Assembly (NCBI GenBank): GCA_036961345.1
Contig: JBALVT010000185.1
Location: forward strand, 1-8,319
Direction: 5' to 3'
Origin: JBALVT01 sp036961345
GTDB taxonomy: Bacteria; Pseudomonadota; Gammaproteobacteria; Pseudomonadales; Halieaceae
DNA: 8,319 nucleotides
Part shown: positions 1 through 6,487 of the stretch, piece by piece
Layout of the letters: each line of letters opens with the position of its first letter
Position numbering within the stretch: position 1 is the stretch's first letter
The notes under the pieces: generated by a model
The model's input: only the letters and a program-made list of their open reading frames with translations
Told to the model about the DNA's origin: nothing
Databases searched by the model: none
Position numbers and translations under genes: made by a program

Positions 1-278
1 TTGCTGGTGGAGGCCAACAGCACCACGGTATCAACCGTATGGTCGCCAAAGGCCGCTCTGTGAATGGTTCCCTCATTTTTGTCTACTATGACGATTGAAG
101 CGCCGTCAAAGTTTTCATTCTCGGCCAGAAAATCCTCCAACTGAGTATCCACCGCAGTGAAATCGGCCATTGGCGCGGATGGCACTTCGGTGATTTTGTG
201 GTTACTGCCATCACTGCACGCGGTGATAAATGCGAGGGCAGCCAACAGCGGTATTTTGTTTGTTTTCAAGTAGTTCAT
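1..278 (-). CDS. Lipoprotein serine hydrolase, beta-lactamase/esterase superfamily (partial, C-terminus outside window)
   Basis: Only the first 92 residues lie in the window. The protein opens with a lipoprotein signal: a charged start, the hydrophobic stretch IPLLAALAFITA and a lipobox ITAC with Cys21. The residue after the Cys is Ser, which in Gram-negatives favours outer-membrane sorting. Residues 44-92 read like the first strands of class C beta-lactamase-like hydrolases, with FDGASIVIVDKNEG followed by AAFGDH. The last visible residues are L-A-S-T-S, and the next codon begins AA (Lys or Asn). Lys would complete the S-x-x-K nucleophile motif exactly where the family has it. Such proteins are esterases, D-Ala-D-Ala peptidases or beta-lactamases; the substrate cannot be told here. 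The ATG at 278 abuts an AGGAG with no spacer. The TTG at 269 lies 9 nt from it and would give MKTNKIPLL, a more typical lipoprotein start, so the true start may be 269. Confidence 0.8.
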   Translation of the reverse strand, partial: MNYLKTNKIPLLAALAFITACSDGSNHKITEVPSAPMADFTAVDTQLEDFLAENENFDGASIVIVDKNEGTIHRAAFGDHTVDTVVLLASTS

Positions 279-297
279 CTCCTATCTTATGGTTCCA

Positions 298-312
298 TGC
301 GTCTAAAACGCA
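298..312. repeat. Perfect 5-5-5 inverted repeat at the predicted start of the lipoprotein transcript
   Basis: TGCGT (298-302) and ACGCA (308-312) are exact inverted arms around the 5-nt spacer CTAAA. The site lies just downstream of the predicted minus-strand -10 and covers the predicted start point. It could be a small repressor operator or a short leader hairpin. Five-base arms can also arise by chance. Confidence 0.3.
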
Positions 313-315
313 CAT

Positions 316-344
316 AGAGTAAGTTAATGACTATTAGCTTTCAA
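316..344 (-). promoter_or_regulatory. Candidate sigma70-type promoter for the lipoprotein hydrolase
   Basis: Read on the minus strand, TTGAAA (339-344) is followed after 17 bp by TACTCT (316-321). This predicts a transcript start near 309 and a leader of about 30 nt. Spacing is ideal and both hexamers are close to consensus. The assignment rests on sequence match only. Confidence 0.45.
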
Positions 345-375
345 TGACTAAGATACAAGACGTTGATTACCGCTA

Positions 376-406
376 TTGGCACAAGACATGTTAGAAACAC
401 TATAAT
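376..406 (+). promoter_or_regulatory. Candidate promoter for the first sterol desaturase-family gene
   Basis: A perfect TATAAT (401-406) is preceded by TTGGCA (376-381). The 19-bp spacer is longer than the optimal 17. The predicted start is near 413, leaving about 33 nt of leader before the ATG at 446. No good Shine-Dalgarno sequence precedes that ATG, so expression may be modest despite the strong -10. Confidence 0.5.
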
Positions 407-445
407 CAATCGATCTCTCACTAATGTCTCAACGAGCAAGTCAAC

Positions 446-1366
446 ATGGATGCGTTTTTATCTGAGTACTTTAACAAGACCACCGAAGTATTTACGGTAC
501 TGTTTTTCGCCTACATGTCGCTGTTGTGCAGCTGGCCGGTATTTTTGTTACTGGAGAAAATAAGCCCGGTAAACCCTAAAACACCCAGATCCAACTACGC
601 CCTGAACTGGCAGGTAACCGCCAGCAACCTGCTTTTGGCCCCCGGCTTTACCGCTGGGGTTATTCTGTTTACCGCCTACATTTCGTCTGCCATTGGTTTG
701 CCGGGCCTGGAAATACCTGTCGCGAGCTTTTCGGTGGGTATTTTGGCTTTAGACGTTATATTACAGGGCCTGGTTATTTTTCTGACTGCCTGTTTCCTGG
801 GTGACTTCTGGTACTACTGGTGGCACAGAATGCAACACAAGATACCGTTCCTGTGGGAAATGCATAAAGTTCACCACAGCGATGAAACCCTTAATTCGAC
901 CACCATTTATCGCTCCCACTTTCTTGAATCAGCCGGGCAAGCGCTAATTCGTGGCCTTTCCATTGGCTTGATCTTCGACATTACCAAAGCGCCGGAGAGT
1001 TTGCTGGCGGCCTTAGCAGGGGGTCTGTTAATCGTGCTGTGGGATTATTTTGTCCATGCCAACGTCAGGATAGATCGGCTCCACCGTCTGCTGCCATTTT
1101 TTTCCACGCCGCAGTATCACTGGATTCACCACTCGAAAATGCCTGAGCACCAGGACAAAAATTTCTCCATCTGGCTGCCCGTTTTTGACATCGCGTTTGG
1201 CAGCTACTACCACCCCCGCGTGGATGAATACCCGCCAACAGGCCTCTCCTCCGGTGAGAAAATTGAAACCCTGTGGCGAGCCCAAACTGCGCCTCTGGTC
1301 GCCTGGGCCGGTACAATAAACAAGCTGCTTATGCGCAAGTCCGAAACAAGGCAAACCGAATCATAA
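446..1366 (+). CDS. Sterol desaturase/fatty acid hydroxylase superfamily membrane di-iron oxygenase
   Basis: This 306-residue integral membrane protein carries the eight-histidine pattern of the superfamily. HRMQH (H127, H131) is the HxxxH box, HKVHH (H140, H143, H144) the first HxxHH box, and HWIHH (H225, H228, H229) the last. An extra His in VHAN (H204) matches the HxN element. These histidines are known in the family to bind a di-iron centre that uses O2 and reducing power to hydroxylate or desaturate lipids, sterols or carotenoids. Hydrophobic segments at about 14-37, 60-80, 95-118 and 165-200 fit a cytoplasm-facing active site in the inner membrane. Length is normal for the bacterial family and nothing is broken. 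The ATG at 446 keeps the first membrane segment whole, although its ribosome binding site is weak. The substrate is unknown. The gene is transcribed alone and converges on the deacetylase gene. Confidence 0.92.
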   Translation: MDAFLSEYFNKTTEVFTVLFFAYMSLLCSWPVFLLLEKISPVNPKTPRSNYALNWQVTASNLLLAPGFTAGVILFTAYISSAIGLPGLEIPVASFSVGILALDVILQGLVIFLTACFLGDFWYYWWHRMQHKIPFLWEMHKVHHSDETLNSTTIYRSHFLESAGQALIRGLSIGLIFDITKAPESLLAALAGGLLIVLWDYFVHANVRIDRLHRLLPFFSTPQYHWIHHSKMPEHQDKNFSIWLPVFDIAFGSYYHPRVDEYPPTGLSSGEKIETLWRAQTAPLVAWAGTINKLLMRKSETRQTES

Positions 1367-1369
1367 GCG

Positions 1370-2080
1370 CTATATCCCCGCCTCGCCCATAAGTTCACCA
1401 ACGGTCGCAAATCGATAGCCACGGGATTTGAGCGATTCTATGATAATCGCTGTTGCCCGGGCAGTGGGCGCCCGGCTATTTTGGCTCTCGGGATTGTCGA
1501 CATCGCCGTGGCCGTCGTGCAGCAGTATGATGCTGCCCGGTTCAACGGTTTTTAGTATAGCGCTGGCGATTAACTCAGGATCGTCAACTTCCCAATCTGC
1601 GCCATTGTCGCTCATGATGACAGACTTCATGCCCAGCTCTTTCAGCGCCAGTTTCAAGCCCGGCCCCTGGGCGCCGTAGGGAGGGCGAAATAGTACTGGT
1701 GAAGACCCAAGCGCGCCCACGATCAAACGATTGGTACGTTCAATTTCTTCGCGTATCGAGCCCTTGGCCAAGGCGATCATCGGGCGGTGATAATAACTGT
1801 GATTGCCAATTTCGTGGCCCGCTTTGGCAACCGCCTTTACCACTTCAGGATAGGCCTCTACATTGCGTCCCTTAAGAAAAAATGTAGCCTTGACCTGATA
1901 CTGTTCGAGCACGTCCAATATGGCCTGTGTATCAGGGGGGTTAGGCCCGTCATCGTAGGTTAATACAACAACTTTGTCCGCGGTTGGAAACTTGAAAATG
2001 GCATCATCGTAGGACCAGAAAATGGTGCCGCCTATCAACACTACCAGCAAGGTAAAAAAAGCGATAATTTTTCTGATCAT
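1370..2080 (-). CDS. Membrane-anchored polysaccharide deacetylase (NodB homology domain, CE4 family)
   Basis: The 236-residue product starts with MIRK and a hydrophobic segment (residues 5-22) that should act as a signal anchor or uncleaved signal peptide, placing the enzyme on the periplasmic side. The rest is one NodB domain with all five CE4 motifs. TYDDGP (41-46) carries the catalytic-base and metal-ligand aspartates, and HSYYH (94-98) the metal histidines. RPPYG (132-136), DW (163-164) and LLHDGH (186-191) follow. The family removes acetyl groups from N-acetylglucosamine polymers such as peptidoglycan, chitin oligomers or exopolysaccharide, using a divalent metal. The target here cannot be read from sequence. 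The reading frame is open back to 2251, but AGGGGG (2088-2093) lies 7 nt before the ATG at 2080 and 4 nt before an adjacent ATG at 2083, and the extra upstream residues look non-coding. It is transcribed away from the Coq4-family gene. Confidence 0.93.
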   Translation of the reverse strand: MIRKIIAFFTLLVVLIGGTIFWSYDDAIFKFPTADKVVVLTYDDGPNPPDTQAILDVLEQYQVKATFFLKGRNVEAYPEVVKAVAKAGHEIGNHSYYHRPMIALAKGSIREEIERTNRLIVGALGSSPVLFRPPYGAQGPGLKLALKELGMKSVIMSDNGADWEVDDPELIASAILKTVEPGSIILLHDGHGDVDNPESQNSRAPTARATAIIIESLKSRGYRFATVGELMGEAGI

Positions 2081-2134
2081 CATAAAACCCCCTACGATCC
2101 CCTGGCCGCCACGGCGCAAAATGGCTCTGGATAT

Positions 2135-2149
2135 CGACAATAGATGTCG
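2135..2149. promoter_or_regulatory. Operator-like inverted repeat in the deacetylase/Coq4 divergent spacer
   Basis: CGACA (2135-2139) and TGTCG (2145-2149) are perfect arms around ATAGA. AT-rich flanks (ATAT before, TATA after) add partial symmetry. The plus-strand hexamer TATACT (2150-2155) directly follows and could serve as a -10 for the Coq4-family operon, though its -35 (about 2127-2132, CTGGAT) is poor. If that promoter is real, the repeat sits in its spacer, a classic place for a repressor. No regulator gene is nearby. Confidence 0.35.
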
Positions 2150-2161
2150 TATACTTAGCCC

Positions 2162-2189
2162 ATAATAACTCATGGAAAAACACCCGCAA
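2162..2189 (-). promoter_or_regulatory. Possible promoter for the polysaccharide deacetylase
   Basis: On the minus strand TTGCGG (2184-2189) is followed after 16 bp by TATTAT (2162-2167). The predicted start is near 2155, just before the CGACA/TGTCG repeat, giving a leader of about 75 nt. The -35 overlaps the small hairpin at 2181-2194, which weakens the case. Confidence 0.3.
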
Positions 2190-2194
2190 GGGTG
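2176..2194 (-). terminator. Weak terminator-like hairpin followed by a T run
   Basis: CACCC (2181-2185) and GGGTG (2190-2194) pair perfectly around four bases. On the minus strand the hairpin is followed at once by five T, as in an intrinsic terminator, and could stop antisense transcripts leaving the Coq4-family gene. On the plus strand the loop is GCAA, a stable GNRA tetraloop, within the probable leader of that gene. The stem is only 5 bp, so either role is tentative. Confidence 0.25.
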
Positions 2195-2224
2195 GCCCAT
2201 AATTGGCTTTACTGGAGGCTGATG

Positions 2225-3253
2225 ATGACGCGTAGAGAAAAGCTGCAACAAGCTACCAGGCGAATGGACGCCCGTACAATTGCCGATGCTGTGGCCGCTG
2301 CAAAGCGCGGCGAAAGCGAAGGCCGAGTGCTGCTATCAGCGGTGATGGCCTGGGCCGCCTATTCCTGCCCCGACGCCACTGATGCAGTGTGTGACAATAT
2401 TTCCTCTGCATGGCTGGGCCACGGCCCAACCCCTGAGATTCCCTACGGATTGCCGCAGGCGCCGCTGGAGGCTTCTTTCTGGGACGCTTTCTGGGCTGTT
2501 ATCGATGGCCACGATGAAGGCTATGACGCCATCAGCATAACCGTTGCTGTCGCTTCTCTTGGGGCCGCCTTACACACGAATTTTGGTGAAATCGCCAACA
2601 ACCATGCCCGCCATCACAACGGTGCCCAAGCGGCGCTAAGCCAGCCGATTCCCGGGCACACAGATATCGATGCGCTTGCCAACTGCCCACCCGGAAGCCT
2701 TGGGAAATCCCTGCACACCATGATCATCGAGAATGGGTACGACCCGGAAGTTCTGGACAGAAATTCGATAGCATTGAGTGAGCTGCCCCACTCACTGCAC
2801 TACCTTAACGCCCGCATATTGCAGATGCACGACGTCTGGCATCTTGTGGCCGGCTATGAGACTACCTCTTCCAATGAGATCGCTATTTCAGCGTTTCAGC
2901 TGGCACAATTTGGCCACAATTATTCCTCCATGTTTCTGGCGGCGGTCATGACCATTAGCACGGTAAAAGAACCCCGCGGATTCACTATATTGCTGCAGAT
3001 CATTACTGAGGCGTGGCAACATGGCAGGGAAACGCCTGTAATGATGGACATTGAATGGGAGAACGAGTGGAACAATTCCCTGGAAGACATTCGTGCCGCC
3101 CACAAAATTCCAACCTATCAAAGTATTTTCCAAGCCGACCTGCTCGAATCAATTGAAACGGCATCTGCCTGGAAAAAACTCAAACTGGGCTATCAATTAA
3201 CGAAATACAACGTCAATCTGCGGCGCAATAATCACCAACAGGCGCCAGCCTGA
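2225..3253 (+). CDS. Coq4-family protein with long N-terminal extension
   Basis: Residues about 150-330 of this 342-residue protein match the Coq4 family. A conserved-looking PPGSLGKSLH is followed by the family zinc signature HDxxH-x11-E, seen as HDVWHLVAGYETTSSNE (H202, D203, H206, E218). The C-terminal part, including IPTYQSIFQADLLESIE, also fits. Coq4 is a peripheral membrane protein of ubiquinone biosynthesis; in yeast and human it has been linked to oxidative removal of the C1 carboxyl group of a prenylated ring intermediate. This copy is longer than the usual roughly 220-270 residues. The first 150 residues are mostly helical-looking, contain no motif I recognise and include a His-rich NNHARHHN (125-132). 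No signal peptide is present. GGAGG (2214-2218) lies 6 nt before the ATG at 2225; an ATG at 2222 and a GTG at 2192 are less likely starts. It leads a three-gene operon away from other ubiquinone genes, so a role on a different isoprenoid or lipid is possible. Confidence 0.85.
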   Translation: MTRREKLQQATRRMDARTIADAVAAAKRGESEGRVLLSAVMAWAAYSCPDATDAVCDNISSAWLGHGPTPEIPYGLPQAPLEASFWDAFWAVIDGHDEGYDAISITVAVASLGAALHTNFGEIANNHARHHNGAQAALSQPIPGHTDIDALANCPPGSLGKSLHTMIIENGYDPEVLDRNSIALSELPHSLHYLNARILQMHDVWHLVAGYETTSSNEIAISAFQLAQFGHNYSSMFLAAVMTISTVKEPRGFTILLQIITEAWQHGRETPVMMDIEWENEWNNSLEDIRAAHKIPTYQSIFQADLLESIETASAWKKLKLGYQLTKYNVNLRRNNHQQAPA

Positions 3254-3296
3254 TATCGGATCCCCACATGGCCGGGTGTTGTCAATAATAAAAAAG

Positions 3297-5561
3297 ATGC
3301 CGATTCGCAAGCTTGCTTTGGGCACTTTATTACTCGCTGTTCTTGCGGGGCTTTTTTTGCACCTTGGCGCCAGGGGAACACTGGGTAAACATCAGGGCCC
3401 AGGTAGCGTTAACACCACAAGCGTTCCACAGAACATACTGGCCGAACGCGAAGCCTCTCAACGCACCGTGGCTAGTAAGCGGGGCGACCCATCCTCGAGC
3501 AAGCAAATTTTGTTCGGTGACTTTCACACACACACCACCTTCTCCAACGATGCCTATATGGCGAGCCTGCCAATGATTGGAGGTTTGGGGACAACGCCGC
3601 CCGCCGACGCCTGCGACTATGCCCGCTATTGCTCTGCCCTCGATTTCTGGTCGATCAACGACCATGCAGTTTCTCTTGACCAACAGCGCTGGCAGGAAAC
3701 CAAAGACAGCATCAGGGCATGCCAGGCCTCGGCCGAGCGCACCCACCCTGATCTGATCTCTTTCATAGGCTTTGAATGGACCCAGGCTAACCCGCTGAGC
3801 GGCGCACAACACTACGGCCATAAAAACGTCATATATCGTGACCTTGAAGATGAGCAGGTAGCTGCCCGACCTATTTATGCAGCTACCGACACCGGTCTGG
3901 GGTCGCTGAACCTCCCATACGCTATACGAGCCTTATTACCCTGGGCGCGATGGAAAGATCGACAAGCTTATTACGATTTCAATCTGTACTTGCAGGAAAT
4001 GGAGGACCAGACTGACTGTCCGGCAGACATGCCCAGTAGCGATCTGGACATATCCTGTAAAGAGGGCGCGGAAAATCCCGCAGTGCTCTACCGGAAACTG
4101 CGCGAGGCCGGACATGAATCCCTGGTAATACCCCATGGCAATGCCTGGGGGCTTTATGCACCCGTAGATACGAGTTGGGACAAGCAGCTAAATGGTGCAA
4201 TGCACGACCAGGGTTTACAAACAATGATCGAAGTTTTTTCCGGACATGGAAACTCGGAGGAATATCGTTCATTTGAGCATGTTGCTTACGATGACCAGGG
4301 GATGCCCTACTGCCCGGAAGAGAGCGCTGACTTTCTTCCTCGCTGTGTTCAGGTAGGCAATATTATGCGCGCAAGATGCCTCGCAAGCGGTGCTGATCCA
4401 GCGCACTGCCAGGCTCGTGCCAGCGAGGCCATGCAGATGGCCGCAGAGTCACCCGTGCCTCTGTATACAGTACCTGGTTTTAATCTGGAGCAATGGCTGG
4501 ATGCCGGTCAGTGCAAAGACTGCTTTTCCCCAGCGTACAATTACATCCCCAAAGGCTCCGCGCAGTATGCACTGGCGCTGGGAAATTTCGACGTTCCAGG
4601 AACAATAAAGCGGTTTCGTTTCGGTATGATGGCTGCCAGCGACAACCATACAGCGCGACCGGGAACGGGATACAAGGAACGTGATCGTCGCATGCTCATC
4701 GAGGGTATGAGCATGGATGATGCGCAGTTCAGGGCTCTTCGCAGACAGGAATCGATTGATTCCATGAGCGAGCCCCGCGAGCTGGATCGCCAGAATATGA
4801 CCATGGCGGCTGCTATCACGCATATAGAACGTCAGGACCCCTTCTTCTCGACGGGTGGGCTTATGGCTGTGCATTCTGAGCAGCGCAGTCGCGTCGGTAT
4901 CTGGGATGCCATTGGACGCAAGGAAGTGTACGGCACCAGCGGGGACCGTATCTTGCTCTGGTTCGATCTGCTGAATCCACTTGCCGAAGATGATTCGCAG
5001 ATCGCAGCAATGGGCAGTGAAGTGGCAATGCAACACAACCCAAGCTTCCGCATACGCGCTGTCGGTGCCCGCAAACAAAATCCCGGCTGCCCGGATCATG
5101 CCTCACAGGCCCTGGGTGACCAACGTCTAGAACAGCTTTGTAACAATGAATGTTTCAATCCATCAGACCAACGCAAGCTCATCAGCCGTATAGAAGTTAT
5201 TCGTATCAAACCCCAGCTGACCCGGGAAGAAGATGTCTCTGCACTCATAGAAGATGTGTGGTTAAGTCATGAGTGCCCAAGAGATGAGAGCGGTTGTGAA
5301 TTCGAATTCACCGACGCGGAATTTTCCGGCTCTGCGCGTGAAACCCTGTATTACGTAAGAGCGATACAGGAGCCAAGCGAGGCGATAAACGGAGGGCAAT
5401 TACGATGCGAATATGATGACCAGGGAAAATGCCTGAGCGTGAACTTTTGCTCCAGCTCAAGTCTGGATACATCGCGCAACGACGACTGCCTGGCCCCTGT
5501 CGAAGAGAGAGCGTGGTCGTCGCCAATATTTATTGATTTTGAAAAAGGGCCAACCCAATGA
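3297..5561 (+). CDS. Secreted DUF3604 family protein, PHP-like putative metallohydrolase
   Basis: The 754-residue product has an N-terminal signal (MPIRK, then about 18 hydrophobic residues), so it should be exported to the periplasm, perhaps left anchored. Family marks run throughout: FGDFHTHTTFSNDAYM near residue 73, LDFWSINDHA, FIGFEWT, HKNVIYRD, VIPHGNAWG, GHGNSEEYRSFE, FRFGMMAASDNHT and a final EERAWSSPIF. Candidate metal ligands in PHP order are H77/H79, D122/H123, E160, H280 and D449/H451, all intact. PHP folds usually hydrolyse phosphate esters, but no substrate is established for DUF3604 that I know of. Twenty cysteines, including CKDC, suit a disulfide-rich periplasmic protein. Length is at the upper end of normal. 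Neither this ATG nor an in-frame GTG at 3276 has a good ribosome binding site; the ATG gives the cleaner signal peptide. The gap to the Coq4-family gene is 43 bp (22 bp from the GTG). The stop overlaps the next start. Confidence 0.9.
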   Translation: MPIRKLALGTLLLAVLAGLFLHLGARGTLGKHQGPGSVNTTSVPQNILAEREASQRTVASKRGDPSSSKQILFGDFHTHTTFSNDAYMASLPMIGGLGTTPPADACDYARYCSALDFWSINDHAVSLDQQRWQETKDSIRACQASAERTHPDLISFIGFEWTQANPLSGAQHYGHKNVIYRDLEDEQVAARPIYAATDTGLGSLNLPYAIRALLPWARWKDRQAYYDFNLYLQEMEDQTDCPADMPSSDLDISCKEGAENPAVLYRKLREAGHESLVIPHGNAWGLYAPVDTSWDKQLNGAMHDQGLQTMIEVFSGHGNSEEYRSFEHVAYDDQGMPYCPEESADFLPRCVQVGNIMRARCLASGADPAHCQARASEAMQMAAESPVPLYTVPGFNLEQWLDAGQCKDCFSPAYNYIPKGSAQYALALGNFDVPGTIKRFRFGMMAASDNHTARPGTGYKERDRRMLIEGMSMDDAQFRALRRQESIDSMSEPRELDRQNMTMAAAITHIERQDPFFSTGGLMAVHSEQRSRVGIWDAIGRKEVYGTSGDRILLWFDLLNPLAEDDSQIAAMGSEVAMQHNPSFRIRAVGARKQNPGCPDHASQALGDQRLEQLCNNECFNPSDQRKLISRIEVIRIKPQLTREEDVSALIEDVWLSHECPRDESGCEFEFTDAEFSGSARETLYYVRAIQEPSEAINGGQLRCEYDDQGKCLSVNFCSSSSLDTSRNDDCLAPVEERAWSSPIFIDFEKGPTQ

Positions 5562-6475
5562 CGCCTGACAATCAATATGCAGTCTATTCCAAAAGCTGGA
5601 TTCGCAGCTTGATCAGTTGGACGAGTTACCCCCTCATAATGGGCTCAGTAATCGGAGGAATGATCTGGAGCATCCAAAATCGCCCTGATTCGACGGTAAA
5701 ATTCTACGTAGCCGCTCTCATTCTTACGCCACTGGCCGTTTGGCTGCTGGAGCGCGTACAGCCACATAGCATAGGCTGGCGCCCCACCTGGGTAGAGAAT
5801 GTGCGCACTGACATAATAACGTTCATCGTCAACGGTGCGCTCACCGCATTGATCTCCGAACCCGCCAGACTCACCCTGTTCGCAGTCATTGCCAGTTTAC
5901 TGGCCACTGCACTGCCCTGGAGTTTGTGGCCCGACACTCTTCCCCTGGCCCTGCAGTTTTGTTTTGCGCTGCTAGTGGCCGATTTGGGAAGTTACTGGTA
6001 TCACCGCAAAATGCACGAGTGGCCGTGGGGATGGCGCTTCCACAGTGTGCACCACAGCTCCAACCGATTGTATTGGCTCAATGCGCCGCGTTTTCACTAC
6101 ATTGATATCACGTTCTACAATCTCTCCGCCACGTTACCGCTGGCTTTGCTTGGGGCACCATCGGAGTGTTTTCTCCTGGTCGCACTGTTCTCAGGCTGCC
6201 ACGGCTTCTTTCAACACGCGAATTATCGAGTTCATCTTGGGCCACTTAACTATATTTTTTCGATGGCGGAGCTGCATCGCTGGCATCACAGCAAAGACGT
6301 GACGCTGGCGAATCACAATTACGGCAATAATACGATTGTGTGGGACTGGGTGTTTGGTTCGTTTTTCTGGCCGGCAAAAAAATTACAGGCCAGTGAAGAT
6401 ATCGGGCCCGGTCCAAAGGACATGCCAATGACCTTTCGAGGTCTTTTTATGGCACCGTTTCGAAAACCGGGTTAG
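5558..6475 (+). CDS. Second sterol desaturase/fatty acid hydroxylase superfamily membrane oxygenase
   Basis: This 305-residue protein is another histidine-box di-iron membrane enzyme. HRKMH (H149, H153) is the HxxxH box, HSVHH (H162, H165, H166) the middle box, and HRWHH (H240, H243, H244) the last. HAN (220-222) and NHNYGNN (252-258) complete the usual pattern. Hydrophobic stretches at about 22-38, 47-66, 85-120, 127-146 and 188-215 place it in the inner membrane with the histidines on the cytoplasmic face. Its motif contexts, such as SSNRLYWLNAPRFH, differ clearly from those of the enzyme at 446-1366, so the two belong to different subfamilies rather than being a recent duplication. The family hydroxylates or desaturates lipid or sterol carbons; the substrate here is unknown. 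Its ATG overlaps the DUF3604 stop as ATGA, which points to translational coupling in one operon. It ends 12 bp from the convergent porin gene. Confidence 0.93.
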   Translation: MTPDNQYAVYSKSWIRSLISWTSYPLIMGSVIGGMIWSIQNRPDSTVKFYVAALILTPLAVWLLERVQPHSIGWRPTWVENVRTDIITFIVNGALTALISEPARLTLFAVIASLLATALPWSLWPDTLPLALQFCFALLVADLGSYWYHRKMHEWPWGWRFHSVHHSSNRLYWLNAPRFHYIDITFYNLSATLPLALLGAPSECFLLVALFSGCHGFFQHANYRVHLGPLNYIFSMAELHRWHHSKDVTLANHNYGNNTIVWDWVFGSFFWPAKKLQASEDIGPGPKDMPMTFRGLFMAPFRKPG

Positions 6476-6487
6476 CTGTCAGGATTG

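Noticed and set aside
363..563. Short plus-strand open frame overlapping the start of the first oxygenase
   Set aside because: It begins before the predicted -10 and runs out of frame through the oxygenase start; no start signal or plausible protein.
2084..2251. N-terminal extension of the deacetylase to 2251
   Set aside because: The extension crosses the divergent promoter region and the start of the Coq4-family gene, lacks protein-like composition, and a ribosome binding site sits just before 2080.
3268..3288. Six-codon leader frame before the DUF3604 gene
   Set aside because: An ATG followed by six codons to TAA is present, but there is no ribosome binding site or alternative hairpins that would support an attenuator.
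3330..3821. Minus-strand 163-codon open frame over the DUF3604 N-terminal region
   Set aside because: It lies opposite the conserved HTH and NDH metal motifs of the real gene and encodes nothing family-like.
4449..5099. Minus-strand 216-codon open frame inside the DUF3604 gene
   Set aside because: It is fully antisense to a gene with strong family motifs, has no recognisable domain or ribosome binding site, and its composition looks like a frame shadow.
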